DNA from: Chondrinema litorale | GTDB lineage: Bacteria; Bacteroidota; Bacteroidia; Cytophagales; Flammeovirgaceae | DNA: 64,000 bases | Reading direction: 5' to 3' | Assembly (NCBI RefSeq): GCF_026250525.1 | Contig: NZ_CP111066.1 | Location: forward strand, 1 to 64,000 | Part shown: positions 1 through 7,745 of the stretch, in pieces | Numbering within the stretch: position 1 is the first letter of the stretch | Layout of the letters: every line of letters begins with the position of its first letter | The notes under the pieces: generated by a model | Database searches by the model: none | The model's input: only the letters and a program-made list of their open reading frames with translations | What the model was told of the DNA's origin: nothing | Position numbers and translations under genes: made by a program

Positions 1-217
1 TGGTTACTACTGGTGCCAAGAGTTCTGGGAGTATTTCCTGTATATTGTACTCCACAGACTCCTTAAAAAGGTTGAGGATACACTTGGTTATGTTGGCGAA
101 ACTGAGTGGTGAAGCTCTTGTAAAGTCCTTTTCCGAACACCTGTAAAGCTCAGGACTCCTTGGGCTATGGATGAGGGCAAAGATTTTTTTTTGAAGGTCC
201 GTAAGATACCTTCTCAT
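1..217 (-). CDS. IS4-type transposase, N-terminal part (runs off window)
   Basis: An open frame of 72 codons begins with ATG at 217 and continues past the left edge. The start reads MRRYLTDLQKKIFALI, followed by a segment with SEKDFTRASPLSF and a hydrophobic-basic stretch (NITKCILNLFKESVEYN). This order resembles the N-terminal region of IS4-type DDE transposases of Bacteroidota, which usually carry a 'DFTR..KLTF' stretch near residue 30. The catalytic DDE region would lie outside the window, so activity cannot be judged. It abuts a decayed IS3 copy on its upstream side, so this edge is an IS-rich junction. The family call is from memory of similar proteins and is moderately secure. Confidence 0.55.
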   Translation of the reverse strand, partial: MRRYLTDLQKKIFALIHSPRSPELYRCSEKDFTRASPLSFANITKCILNLFKESVEYNIQEILPELLAPVVT

Positions 218-329
218 TGAGAATCCTGTTCATTGTAATACCGTTTTCTAAATTCACATAACAAAATTTATCTAAATATAGTAAGATTTTGCTGTTTCAC
301 ATCATGTGGATTCCTTAACTTAATAGCAT

Positions 330-687
330 TGGAGTCCACCTGGGAGGGGTTCAGTATGCATGTAATCAAAAAAAGAGTATTTTTTCTTTTCATCGGAAAA
401 TAACCCAGAGTATGACAGGGCTGCCTGGCAGTCGGAAGGGAGATTGTTGGGACAATGCGGAGCATCCCATGCCGTAGCCGAGAGCTTTTTTAAGACTATT
501 AAATATGAAAGTCTGAATAGGCAGATTTGATACCTCTGAACAGCTTTACCAGCATGTGTATGAATATATCGAAGAATGGCCGCCACTGCAGTGGTATAAT
601 GTAAAAAGGATACACTCAAGTTTGGAATACATGACTCCATTAGAAAAGGCAATTCAACTGAAATTCAATTTAAAAAAAGCGGCCTAA
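330..687 (+). pseudogene. Decayed IS3-family transposase (OrfB C-terminal part)
   Basis: Conserved pieces of an IS3 OrfB integrase core appear in order but in different frames: GVQYACN near 336-356, TQSM and RKGDCWDNA near 398-456, VAESFFKTIKYESLN near 474-518, and a tail IEEWPPLQWYNVKRIHSSLEYMTPLEKA ending with KKAA and a stop at 685-687 (the tail is described in two parts: EEWPPLQWYN then RIHSSLEYMTPLEKA). At least two frame changes and internal stops separate them, and the N-terminal half is missing. The normal family order would be HSDRG, SRKGxCWDNA, ESFF, then YNxxRxHxxLGY. This is a dead remnant and it differs from the IS3 copy at 22 kb. Confidence 0.8.
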
Positions 688-1000
688 GTAAATGTGTACC
701 AAATTTAGTTGCAACTCCACGGTCAGCAAGACCATAGCACAGAAAAGTATATCCATCCGTGAGTGCAACCACAGATTTGATAAGGTATGATCGTTGAAGA
801 AGCGGATGACTCTCGTATAATGCGCATGTGGCTTTAATGATATTTGACCACTGATGTTTCCTATTTTCGACTTTATCTTGTAAAGACAGACTGTTTCCTT
901 TTGTAAGATTGCCATTAAAATTATGAACATATTTTTTTAGAGTACTCAACCTGTATTCTGGGAGTAATTCCTTAATTTTATACAATAGTGTCAGTTCCAT
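665..1000 (-). CDS. Hypothetical protein, doubtful
   Basis: An open frame starting at ATG 1000 (MELTLLYKIKELL) encodes about 111 residues. Its last 15 or so codons are antisense to the end of the IS3 remnant, so the natural C-terminus was probably replaced when the IS inserted. The interior (ENRKHQWSNIIKATCALYE) is hydrophilic with no motif I recognise. It could be the 5' part of a gene cut by the IS, or a chance frame in debris. An in-frame ATG 21 bases further upstream (1021) exists. Confidence 0.25.
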   Translation of the reverse strand: MELTLLYKIKELLPEYRLSTLKKYVHNFNGNLTKGNSLSLQDKVENRKHQWSNIIKATCALYESHPLLQRSYLIKSVVALTDGYTFLCYGLADRGVATKFGTHLLRPLFLN

Positions 1001-1242
1001 TTTTTGTTTTTCGCAATCCAAATTTAATGGTTATTGGCGCTATATTTTACTTTTGTATAGTAGTATGTCCGCTCTCTACATGCTCTTATATTACAAGATG
1101 AAGAACAATATTTCTGCCCTTCTCTTTTTGGAAAATACGGATCATTGCAATAATTGAATTCTTTTTCGTAATACCTTTTGCCATTTTTTCGTAAGATCTA
1201 CCTTAATCCATTACTATCAATAGATTACATAACAAATAGAAT

Positions 1243-1274
1243 TTAGAGTTAATATTAATTAACATTAACTCTAA
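1243..1274. repeat. 32-bp near-perfect palindrome
   Basis: The arms pair along all 16 positions except one A-C mismatch; the outer arm reads TTAGAGTTAAT and its complement closes at 1274, around a TTAATTAA core. It lies 70 bases beyond the stop of the leftward LuxR fragment and 550 bases before the first iteron. Apart from this palindrome I see nothing in the gene-free stretch 1022-1344. It could act as a factor-independent terminator for the LuxR fragment (though no strong T run follows), a protein-binding palindrome, or an IS end. Confidence 0.6.
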
Positions 1275-1344
1275 AATTAGTAAATACAGCTTTGTTTGAA
1301 CATTATGAATTCTAAAATTGAATATTAAGTTATGGAGTATAGCC

Positions 1345-1674
1345 TCAACCACCACCCCAGTTTATTGCATATCTCACTAACTGCGAACCATTTTTTAAAT
1401 TTAATTTTGATAATGTATTTTTCCTGTGGGTTAACACTGTGTGCTTTGAATTAGATAACTTCTCCCCTATCTCTGGCGAAGTATCTCCTCTTGATATTAA
1501 TCTCACAATCTCTCTTTCTCTTTGTGTCAAAATATAATCTTTAAAACAGTATTTTCTTCTTGATACTGTATTGTTCTCTCTTCCAAAATATTTTCTACCT
1601 TCTAGGAGTAGCTCAATAGCTTTTAATAATTCAACTTCTTCTTCACTTGCTTTGATAAATCGATGTTGTCTCAT
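1345..1674 (-). CDS. Truncated NarL/LuxR-type response regulator (HTH part)
   Basis: The 109-residue product has a GerE/LuxR helix-turn-helix at about residues 46-106: LTQREREIVRLISRG, then TSPEIGEKL, then HTVLTHRKN and LSKLNLKN, the standard four-helix pattern. The first 30 residues (KASEEEVELLKAIELLLEG) match the last helix of a receiver domain plus linker in NarL-type regulators. The phosphoacceptor half is missing: a TGA lies in frame two codons before the ATG. The gene is therefore a 5'-truncated response regulator or a stand-alone DNA-binding domain. Its neighbours are IS debris and the plasmid origin, so it may be a relic; a role as a DNA-binding decoy or constitutive regulator is speculation. 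Confidence 0.7.
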   Translation of the reverse strand: MRQHRFIKASEEEVELLKAIELLLEGRKYFGRENNTVSRRKYCFKDYILTQREREIVRLISRGDTSPEIGEKLSNSKHTVLTHRKNTLSKLNLKNGSQLVRYAINWGGG

Positions 1675-1827
1675 AACTCAAAGCTATCCATTTTTTAAAT
1701 ACTTTATTTCTTTTTTGTATTTACTTTACTACTACTAGTTGTTTTATCTTTTTATACCTTTTTAATACTTTATGTTGTTTTAGTGCTTCTTAACTTATTG
1801 ATTATTAATACTTAAACCTTAAGTAAA

Positions 1828-1947
1828 GCTACTGTTTGGGTGTAAAATAATACAGTATGGGTGTGACAAAGCTACAACTTGGCTGCTAAATACATCTATT
1901 TGGGTGTTAAATGCTTCACTTTGAGTGTATAGCTACAATATGGGTGT
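1828..1947 (+). repeat. Iteron array 1, left half
   Basis: Six direct repeats close to GCTACAMYWTGGGTGT lie at 1828-1843, 1851-1864 (short), 1871-1886 (degenerate), 1891-1907, 1913-1928 and 1932-1947. Spacing is about 20 bases, near two helical turns. The same repeat continues on the far side of the IS630 element at 3192-3444, followed by a Rep_3 initiator gene. Direct repeats of this size next to a Rep_3 gene are the classic binding sites of iteron plasmids. Confidence 0.85.
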
Positions 1948-2002
1948 AATGTCCAAAAATAACCTTTTGATATACATTAGCACGTCAAGTTTCGATAAAA
2001 AA

Positions 2003-2045
2003 GGAGCATTATATTTAAGTGACGAAACTTATTTAATAATGCTCC
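2003..2045 (+). promoter_or_regulatory. Interleaved inverted repeats over the transposase start
   Basis: Two inverted repeats interlock. AAGTTTCG at 1987-1994 pairs with CGAAACTT at 2023-2030, and GGAGCATTAT at 2003-2012 pairs with ATAATGCTCC at 2036-2045. The second pair contains the ATG (2039-2041) in its 3' arm and the only purine-rich GGAG in its 5' arm. In RNA these could form a pseudoknot or alternative hairpins hiding the start; in DNA they could be transposase-binding sites. Both perfect pairings are seen directly; the role is inferred. Confidence 0.5.
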
Positions 2046-3155
2046 AGATAGATATCAGTAAAACCGATGCATCTATAGCAAATATGCAAAGAAAATCACA
2101 TAAATCACCAATAGTGCGTAATAGGATCCATACTATTTGGCTATTATATCAAGGATACAAGCGCGGTGATTGTGCAAGGATACTCGGTCTACGCGCCAGT
2201 TTGCAACCGCATACTATAACATCCTACATTAGGCTATATAATCAGGGAGGCCTAGATGCACTTTGTACCTTGAATTACAAGAAACCCGTCTCGGCAATGG
2301 AGGCTTATTCTGACAAAATAAAGGATGCCATCGACTCTTTGTTGCCGGATAGTATATCAGCAATCAGGCAGTGGATAAGTGATAATCTAGGTATTGAAAG
2401 AAGTCTACACAGGGTCAGAGTATTTATTAAGAAACTTGGTATTAAGCGTAGAAAGGCAAGACTTTTTCCTGGTAGTAAAAATATAGATGAGCTTATTGAT
2501 AAACAAGAGGCATTCAAGGATGACATCCTGTTTCCTCTACTAAAAAATAGCCTCTCAGAGGAGATAAACATGATTTTTATGGATGCTGCACACTTTGTAA
2601 TGGGAAGTTATAACCGCTATATCTGGAGCAAGGAACCACGATATAAGTCTACTTCCCATGGCCGGTATCGTATAAATGCCATAGGAGGTTTGGATATAAA
2701 AAACAGACAGATACTTACCCTGTACAACGATACTACAGTTAAGGCACAAATAATCGCAGAATACCTGAAGTGGCTAAGGAACAACCATTATCTGGAGCTG
2801 AACAAGAGACTCTATATAATTTTAGATAATGCCCGGCATGGAACGCCCGATATCAGCACTGTGATTGGATAAAGAAAGAAGCTAAAATACTTGCAGTCGC
2901 ATGGAATATTAAGCTGGTGTACCTACCATCTTACTCATCCAACTTAAATATGATTGAAAGACTTTGGCCACCATGGAATGGAAATATATGAAGAAGCAAC
3001 TGGCCAAGAGCTACTTCAATACTGAAAAAGCATTTGAGGCTACAATTGTAGAATTACTAGAGTATAGCAACTCAGAGGAATTTTCAGCAAAGTTTGACAG
3101 TCTATTCTCTCTCAAATTTCAATCATTTGAAAAATCACTAATCTTGGCGTGTTAA
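2039..3155 (+). pseudogene. IS630-family transposase, frameshifted
   Basis: From ATG 2039 (MLQIDISKTDASI) an intact frame runs to a stop at 2872, containing an N-terminal HTH region, the first catalytic Asp in IFMDAAHFV (near 2574-2600) and the second in YIILDNARH (near 2812-2838). Just after DNAR the frame changes; the other frame continues QHCDWIKKEAKILAVAWNIK to PSYSSNLNMIERLW, which supplies the catalytic Glu. A second disruption of about 14 extra bases after ERLW shifts the tail, which resumes as KYMKKQLAKSYFNTEKAF and ends at 3155. The DDE residues are all present but on three frames, so the enzyme should be dead. An upstream extension to 1925 lies outside the IS and is not used. Confidence 0.85.
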
Positions 3156-3191
3156 TGTATATTTATTGTGGGCTTTTATACTGCAGGTAAA

Positions 3192-3444
3192 GCTACAACA
3201 TGGGTGTATTCCTTCATCACGTCTCCTTTTAATGCTACACTTTGGGTGTTTTTCCACTTAAGGAGTCCTTTTTTGTGGTTAATGCTACACTTTGGGTGTA
3301 AAGAATAACATTTAAGCACCCTTCTTGTAAGTTTTTTAGCACTTTTCATAATGGATTGACTATCAAACATTCTTCTAAAGCTACAACTTGGGTGTTTGTT
3401 TAGTTCATAGCAGGCTTTTAAAGCAATTGCTACACTTTGGGTGC
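3192..3444 (+). repeat. Iteron array 1, right half
   Basis: Five copies of GCTACAMYWTGGGTGT lie at 3192-3207, 3234-3249, 3284-3299, 3380-3395 and 3429-3444; two read GCTACACTTTGGGTGT exactly. Spacing is looser than in the left half. They lie just upstream of the Rep_3 gene at 3548, so this is the probable origin of replication of replicon 1, now separated from six further repeats by the IS630 insertion. A 64-codon frame antisense to this stretch is ignored because its codons are dictated by the repeats. Confidence 0.85.
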
Positions 3445-3454
3445 AGTCATGATT

Positions 3455-3505
3455 AAGCTACTTGTAGCTTTAAAACTATTTGCTACATACTTTAATAATT
3501 GTAGC
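3455..3505 (+). promoter_or_regulatory. Inverted iteron half-sites before rep 1 (probable operator)
   Basis: AAGCTAC and GTAGCTT face each other at 3455-3470 with a 2-base centre. A second facing pair, GCTACA at 3482-3487 and TGTAGC at 3500-3505, follows. Both are built from the first half of the iteron (GCTAC). In Rep_3 plasmids such inverted half-iterons before rep are bound by Rep dimers for autorepression. The rep start is 43 bases downstream, so the site overlaps the expected promoter. The operator role is inferred from family knowledge. Confidence 0.6.
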
Positions 3506-3547
3506 TTTATACCTACCTTTAGCAATAATTAATTTTAATTAGAAGAT

Positions 3548-4891
3548 ATGTCAATTAAAAAGAATTCTCTTATTGTTAAAAGCAATGATCTGATTAACTC
3601 AAGATACAGTCTTTCTGTGTCTGAAATGCGTTTAATCTTACTCATGGTTTCTCAGGTTAGCAAAGATGATGAGGATTTTAAGACATATCGAGTGCAAATT
3701 AAAGACTTTATAGAGAGTACTGGCAAAAAAAAGAACTCGCAAAATTTATATTCTAGAGCTAAAGAATATTCCAAACAGTTAATGAAGCGTGTGTTGGAAA
3801 TTCCGCAAGAAAATGGCACCCATTTGCAAGTTACTTTTCTAAGTAGTGCCTTATATTATCCTGGCCAAGGATACGTAGACTTAAGGTTCGATCCTTCTCT
3901 TAAACCTTATCTATTACAATTAAAGAGTCGTTTTACCTCTTATGATATTCGAAATGTACTTTCGCTAAGAAGCTTCCATTCCATCAGAATTTATGAACTT
4001 TTAAAACAGTACGAAAAAATCGGAAACAGAACCTTTAAAGTAGATGAGCTAAAAGAAATACTCAATATTGCAGATAATTATAGCAACTATAATCTTTTTA
4101 AAAGACGCGTAATTGAACAAGCGCAGAAAGAGCTTACAAAAAATTGTGATATCACTTTTCAGTTCGAAGAGATTAAACTTGGAAGAAAAGTGGTTGAAGT
4201 AAAATTTACGATTATTCAACAGCGTACTAACCTCAATGAAATTATACCTATCCTCTCCCCTACTCAATCTACTCAAGACCCTGATTTGATAAAGGAGGAA
4301 TTAATGCAAATGGGTATTAGTGGCGAAGATGCTAAATTGATTGTAGATCAGCAGAAAAAAGACCCTGTATACCTCAGAGAGTTAATACAAGAAACACAGC
4401 GAAAGTTTGAAGCTGGAAAAGTTAAAAATACTGGTGCATATCTGGCAAAGCTTATTAGTACTGAAGCTCAAGTTAACTCAAAGTACCAAAAACAGGCAGT
4501 TGAAACTCAAAAGAAAAAAGAGGTTGAACAGTCTACAAAGCGAAACAATAAAAGTAATGATAAAAAGCTGATTAAAGCTCTAAAAGAAGAATACGAAGAG
4601 TATATACATTTTCAGGAAGAAAAAGCCATTAAATCGGCTAATAATACCCAAATTGAAGCTTTTGAGAAGCAGGTTAAATCTAATATAGGCATGAGCCGTA
4701 TCCTTATAAAAAAAGGAAAACTCGACAAAGAACATGATTTATACAAAGTTTTCTTTGGTGGTTTTTTATTGCCACGAGATGAAAACGACTTTGAAAAATG
4801 GGTATTGAACAATAAGGGTTTTCAGATTAAAAAAGACCTTAATAGTGACGAAGATTATGTAATTCTTGCCAAACAAAAATCAATATTCTAA
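3548..4891 (+). CDS. Plasmid replication initiator, Rep_3 (RepB) family, replicon 1
   Basis: The first 230 residues match the two winged-helix layout of Rep_3 initiators: KKNSLIVKSNDLINSRYSL and EMRLILLMVSQVS in the first wing, VDLRFDPSLKPYLLQLK and SFHSIRIYELLKQY at the domain junction, and FKRRVIEQAQKEL with GRKVVEVKFTI in the second. The family normally ends soon after this. Here about 215 more residues follow, rich in Lys, Glu and Gln (residues 300-350 look coiled), ending in a folded-looking segment. The protein should bind the 16-bp iterons upstream, open the origin and repress its own gene. The 268-base gap to parA holds the partition repeats. Confidence 0.92.
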   Translation: MSIKKNSLIVKSNDLINSRYSLSVSEMRLILLMVSQVSKDDEDFKTYRVQIKDFIESTGKKKNSQNLYSRAKEYSKQLMKRVLEIPQENGTHLQVTFLSSALYYPGQGYVDLRFDPSLKPYLLQLKSRFTSYDIRNVLSLRSFHSIRIYELLKQYEKIGNRTFKVDELKEILNIADNYSNYNLFKRRVIEQAQKELTKNCDITFQFEEIKLGRKVVEVKFTIIQQRTNLNEIIPILSPTQSTQDPDLIKEELMQMGISGEDAKLIVDQQKKDPVYLRELIQETQRKFEAGKVKNTGAYLAKLISTEAQVNSKYQKQAVETQKKKEVEQSTKRNNKSNDKKLIKALKEEYEEYIHFQEEKAIKSANNTQIEAFEKQVKSNIGMSRILIKKGKLDKEHDLYKVFFGGFLLPRDENDFEKWVLNNKGFQIKKDLNSDEDYVILAKQKSIF

Positions 4892-4904
4892 ATTCTTGAT
4901 ACAG

Positions 4905-5110
4905 TGTATTACATTGTCCGCTATTTGCATGTAATACATTAGAGTACATTAATCCTTATACAGTGTAATACATTGTCATATATTACTTAGTGTATGATGC
5001 TATCATACATTGTGTTACAATTTGTTTAAGTATATGGAAATCAACTATTTATAGTTTTTCTTAAAAGAATATTTGTTAGTTGGTTATATTTAATTATACA
5101 ATGTGTTACA
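4905..5110. promoter_or_regulatory. Partition site (parS-like) and parA promoter region
   Basis: Five copies of the near-palindrome TGTRWTACA occur at 4905-4913, 4930-4938, 4964-4972, 5011-5019 and 5102-5110, most extended to ACAGTGTAATACATTGT or similar. A longer inverted repeat, TGTATGA and TCATACA, lies at 4991-5009. The block fills the gap directly before parA. Repeated sites upstream of a ParA gene that has a small partner are the usual arrangement for type Ib-like partition systems, where the partner binds the site for both segregation and repression. The binding partner is inferred to be the product of 5926-6315. Confidence 0.7.
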
Positions 5111-5159
5111 TTTGCTTACAATATAGTATATTGTTAAACATAGTAAGATAAATACATAC

Positions 5160-5921
5160 ATGGCCAGATACATTACCTTTACAAATCAAAAAGGAGGAGT
5201 AGGAAAGACAACCAGTGTTTTGAATATAGGTGCTGCATTAGCAAGTAAAGGTTATAGAGTTCTTCTAATAGACCTTGATCCGCAAGGCAATCTAACACAA
5301 TCTTTTATGACCGAAATGCCATCAGACACTATTTTCACAATTTTGATGAAAGAGTGTTCTTTAGAAGATGTGTTATTCCAAGTAAAAGAGAACTTGCTGC
5401 TAATACCATGTAGCTCAAAATTTGCAAATTTTGAAAGGCAATTTGCAGCAGATGCTGATAGCCAATACATCTTGACTGATCTATTAGAAGACATAGAAAA
5501 AGCTTATCCAGATCAACTTGATTTCATTATATTTGATACACCTCCTGCATTGGGATTGATCACCCTTAATGCCCTTGTTGCATGTAGAGAAGTATTTGTA
5601 CCGATGAACTCACAAGAGTTTTCTTTAACTGGATTAGAGGCAGTAGTTGATGTTGTAAACCGGGTGCAAAAACGTGCAAATCCGAAGTTAAATATGAAAG
5701 GTATTTTCTTTACTCAACACAACCCAAGAAAATATATCAGTAGAAACATGGCAGATACATTAGCTGCAAGTTTTCCAGGTTTGCTGTTGCAGACTTATAT
5801 TAGGAAAAATGTCGCATTGGAAGAGTCTCCAAGTCTTCGCCAAGATGTTTTCTTGTACGCACCAGAAAGCAATGGAGCTAGTGATTATGAAAATCTTACT
5901 AATGAAATTCTAAAAGTTTAA
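5160..5921 (+). CDS. parA: ParA partition ATPase
   Basis: The 253-residue protein starts with the deviant Walker A motif KGGVGKTT at residues 11-18 and carries Walker A' (LLIDLDPQGN, about 35-44) and Walker B (FIIFDTPPALG, about 122-132), the signature of ParA/MinD-type ATPases. It lacks the extra N-terminal helix-turn-helix of type Ia ParA, so repression of the operon should fall to its partner. It forms a tight pair with the next gene (4 bases apart). Its role is ATP-driven positioning of plasmid copies on the nucleoid. The start is the first ATG after the repeat block and leaves only one residue less than the family norm. Confidence 0.95.
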   Translation: MARYITFTNQKGGVGKTTSVLNIGAALASKGYRVLLIDLDPQGNLTQSFMTEMPSDTIFTILMKECSLEDVLFQVKENLLLIPCSSKFANFERQFAADADSQYILTDLLEDIEKAYPDQLDFIIFDTPPALGLITLNALVACREVFVPMNSQEFSLTGLEAVVDVVNRVQKRANPKLNMKGIFFTQHNPRKYISRNMADTLAASFPGLLLQTYIRKNVALEESPSLRQDVFLYAPESNGASDYENLTNEILKV

Positions 5922-5925
5922 AATT

Positions 5926-6315
5926 ATGGCTAAACGCAAAGACATAAATATTTTTGATCAGAGCCGAAAAGTTAAAGAGACCAAAAGGGTCTCCGATATG
6001 GATTATCTCGATGCTTTTGAGGAGCCTCCAGTTAGGAAAAAAGAAGAGGTAGTAGAGCCTAAGCTACAAGAATCGGCACCAGAAGAAACTTTTGAAAGTA
6101 AGAAAAAAGAGAGGGGTAAAAAAGATAAAGAGTGGGTGAGGTACACTTTTATTATAAAGCCAGAAAACCTTGAAGAACTAAAAGACATTGTGCATACAAT
6201 TAAGAGTACGGGAGATTATCAGTATAGCCAAAAACAAGCGCTTGATGATGCCATAAAACTATTAAAAGCACAAACTCAAAAGAGAATAGGAGAGATTAAA
6301 AAGTTTAAAGGATAG
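5926..6315 (+). CDS. Small partition partner protein (ParB-like, RHH-type suspected)
   Basis: The 129-residue product has a charged, disordered N-terminal half (about residues 1-70, with DYLDAFEEPPVRKKEE) and a folded C-terminal part: WVRYTFIIKPENLEEL, then a helix, then YSQKQALDDAIKLLKAQ. The beta strand followed by two helices, with a 'S.KQALDDAI' second helix, resembles ribbon-helix-helix centromere-binding proteins. Position right after parA supports this. The N-terminal region could hold the ParA-stimulating segment, although I do not see an obvious arginine finger. No sequence-level homologue is recognised, so the fold is inferred. Confidence 0.7.
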   Translation: MAKRKDINIFDQSRKVKETKRVSDMDYLDAFEEPPVRKKEEVVEPKLQESAPEETFESKKKERGKKDKEWVRYTFIIKPENLEELKDIVHTIKSTGDYQYSQKQALDDAIKLLKAQTQKRIGEIKKFKG

Positions 6316-6346
6316 GGTAGGAGTAGTACTTAAAAAATTTTATAGG

Positions 6347-7153
6347 ATGAATAAATTTAGAATAGCAGCATTACGACAAGAGTTTGAAGCAGCAGCACTT
6401 AACATTGAAGGTACTGAATGTTGGTCTGCTAGAACTTTACAGAATTTATTAGGCTATACAAAATGGCAAAGGTTCGAAAATGCTATATCGAAAGCTATTA
6501 CATCTTGTGAAAACGCAGGTATAACTGTGGAGGATCATTTTACCAGCGCCGGTAAAATGATAGAAACAGGTAAAGGAGCTCAAAGAGAGATCAAAGACTT
6601 TTTACTCACTCGTTATGCTTGCTATTTAATTGCCCAAAACGGAGATTCAAGGAAAGAAGAGATTGCATTTGCCCAAAGTTATTTCGCCTTACAAACGCGA
6701 AAGCAGGAGTTGTTAGAAGAAAGAATTAAAATTACCGAGCGAATTAAGGCTAAAAAAGAATTGGAAGAGAGCAGGGAGTTGCTTAGGTCTGTTGTTTATG
6801 AAAAAGGCCTTAAAGAGGCTAATTTTCAAAATATTCTTAAAGCTGGCGACTTACAACTTTTTAAAATGCCTGAAGAAGAGCTAAAAGCAAAACTCAACAT
6901 TCCTGCTGATCGAGAATCAGAAGATTTTCTACCTAAAATATCACTAAATGCAAAAGCATTTGCTGCTTCTATTACAGAATTAAATGCCAAAGAGAAGCAA
7001 TTGAATGATGAAGAAAGTATTAGGCAAGAACATGAAACAGCTAATGCCAGTGTAAGAGAAACACTAAAGTTTAACAATATAAAACCCGAAGAGTTGCCTC
7101 CAGAAGAGGATTTAACAGAAGCCCAAAAAAGAATTGAGAAAGGGGAGGAGTGA
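6347..7153 (+). CDS. dinD: DinD-like protein (BRO/KilA-type N domain)
   Basis: The 268-residue protein follows E. coli DinD closely in layout: WSARTLQNLLGYTKWQRFENAI (given here as WSARTLQNLLGY and WQRFENAI) near residues 26-47, DHFTSAGKMIETGKGAQREI near 65-84, then LTRYACYLIAQNGD and FAQSYFALQTRKQEL, and a C-terminal tail with KPEELPPEEDL. DinD is SOS-induced in E. coli and has been reported to inhibit RecA-dependent strand exchange. Here it follows the partition genes by 31 bases and may be cotranscribed with them. A role in plasmid maintenance or in limiting recombination is inferred. I see no obvious LexA box. Confidence 0.88.
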   Translation: MNKFRIAALRQEFEAAALNIEGTECWSARTLQNLLGYTKWQRFENAISKAITSCENAGITVEDHFTSAGKMIETGKGAQREIKDFLLTRYACYLIAQNGDSRKEEIAFAQSYFALQTRKQELLEERIKITERIKAKKELEESRELLRSVVYEKGLKEANFQNILKAGDLQLFKMPEEELKAKLNIPADRESEDFLPKISLNAKAFAASITELNAKEKQLNDEESIRQEHETANASVRETLKFNNIKPEELPPEEDLTEAQKRIEKGEE

Positions 7154-7745
7154 GAGCTTTGTTTTATGATCTAAAATTCTCTTTAAAGAGTTTTTTGAGT
7201 CATTTCAAAAACTACTATTTATCCCTTAGTAATTCAATATATAAAATTGCTTGGTGAATAGTGAAAAAATAATATTTCACTTTCTTGGCTAGTCTTCATT
7301 TTTAGTATTCTTATCAAGATGGTATTTGTAGAATAATTATTATGGCAATCGAAAATCAAAACCTTTGAATCTCAATCCGAATTGAGATTATATTTTTAAT
7401 ATATTTTGGGACAGGCAATCAGGAGATAGAAAGACTTTTTAAGGAGCTTATATCTATAAAATTTTGCCTGTTTATAAAACGAGCAAATACAGCAAATAGC
7501 TTAAGAAAGGTAATATTTCGTTTTCGATCATTAAACACTATAAGTAGTGAAAAAAATAATATTCAGCTATTACTACTAACAAAAAAACATTATATTGTTA
7601 AGTAAATTTTATTCAAAACAAAAAGTATAATAAATTATATCGACCTTTAATCAATACTTACTATTAAGTATTGATTAAGTTCTATTTGATAGAATTCTCT
7701 CTTTATTGCAATTTGAGATATAGATATACATTTATAGTTCATTTT
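7154..7745. other. Gene-free stretch with two strong inverted repeats (origin 2 flank)
   Basis: No plausible gene is seen. AATCTCAAT at 7368-7376 pairs perfectly with ATTGAGATT at 7381-7389 over a 4-base loop. TTAATCAATACTTA at 7647-7660 pairs perfectly over 14 bases with 7665-7678, also over a 4-base loop. The stretch is extremely AT-rich and leads straight into iteron array 2, so an unwinding element or origin-enhancing hairpins are plausible. The first hairpin could instead be a terminator for dinD. Confidence 0.5.

Larger units (their letters stand above)
1971..3161 (+). mobile_element. IS630-family insertion sequence (degenerate)
   Basis: Terminal inverted repeats are visible: the left end at 1971-1992 begins TATACATTAGCACGTCAAG and the right end at 3140-3161, read on the other strand, begins TATACATTAACACGCCAAG, with 19 of 22 positions matching. 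Both ends are bounded by TA, the target dinucleotide duplicated by IS630 elements. The 1191-bp element contains one transposase gene, broken by frameshifts. It lies inside iteron array 1, with copies of the same 16-bp repeat on both sides. Confidence 0.9.

Noticed and set aside
1925..2038. Upstream extension of the IS630 transposase frame
   Set aside because: It begins in an iteron outside the left terminal repeat of the IS, so ATG 2039 inside the element is the fitting start.
3176..3370. Leftward 64-codon frame over the iterons
   Set aside because: It is built from the iteron sequences themselves and has no family match.
5160..6315. ParA plus partner considered as chromosomal Soj/Spo0J
   Set aside because: The partner lacks the ParB N-terminal box and HTH, and Rep_3 genes with iterons flank the pair, so a plasmid system fits better.
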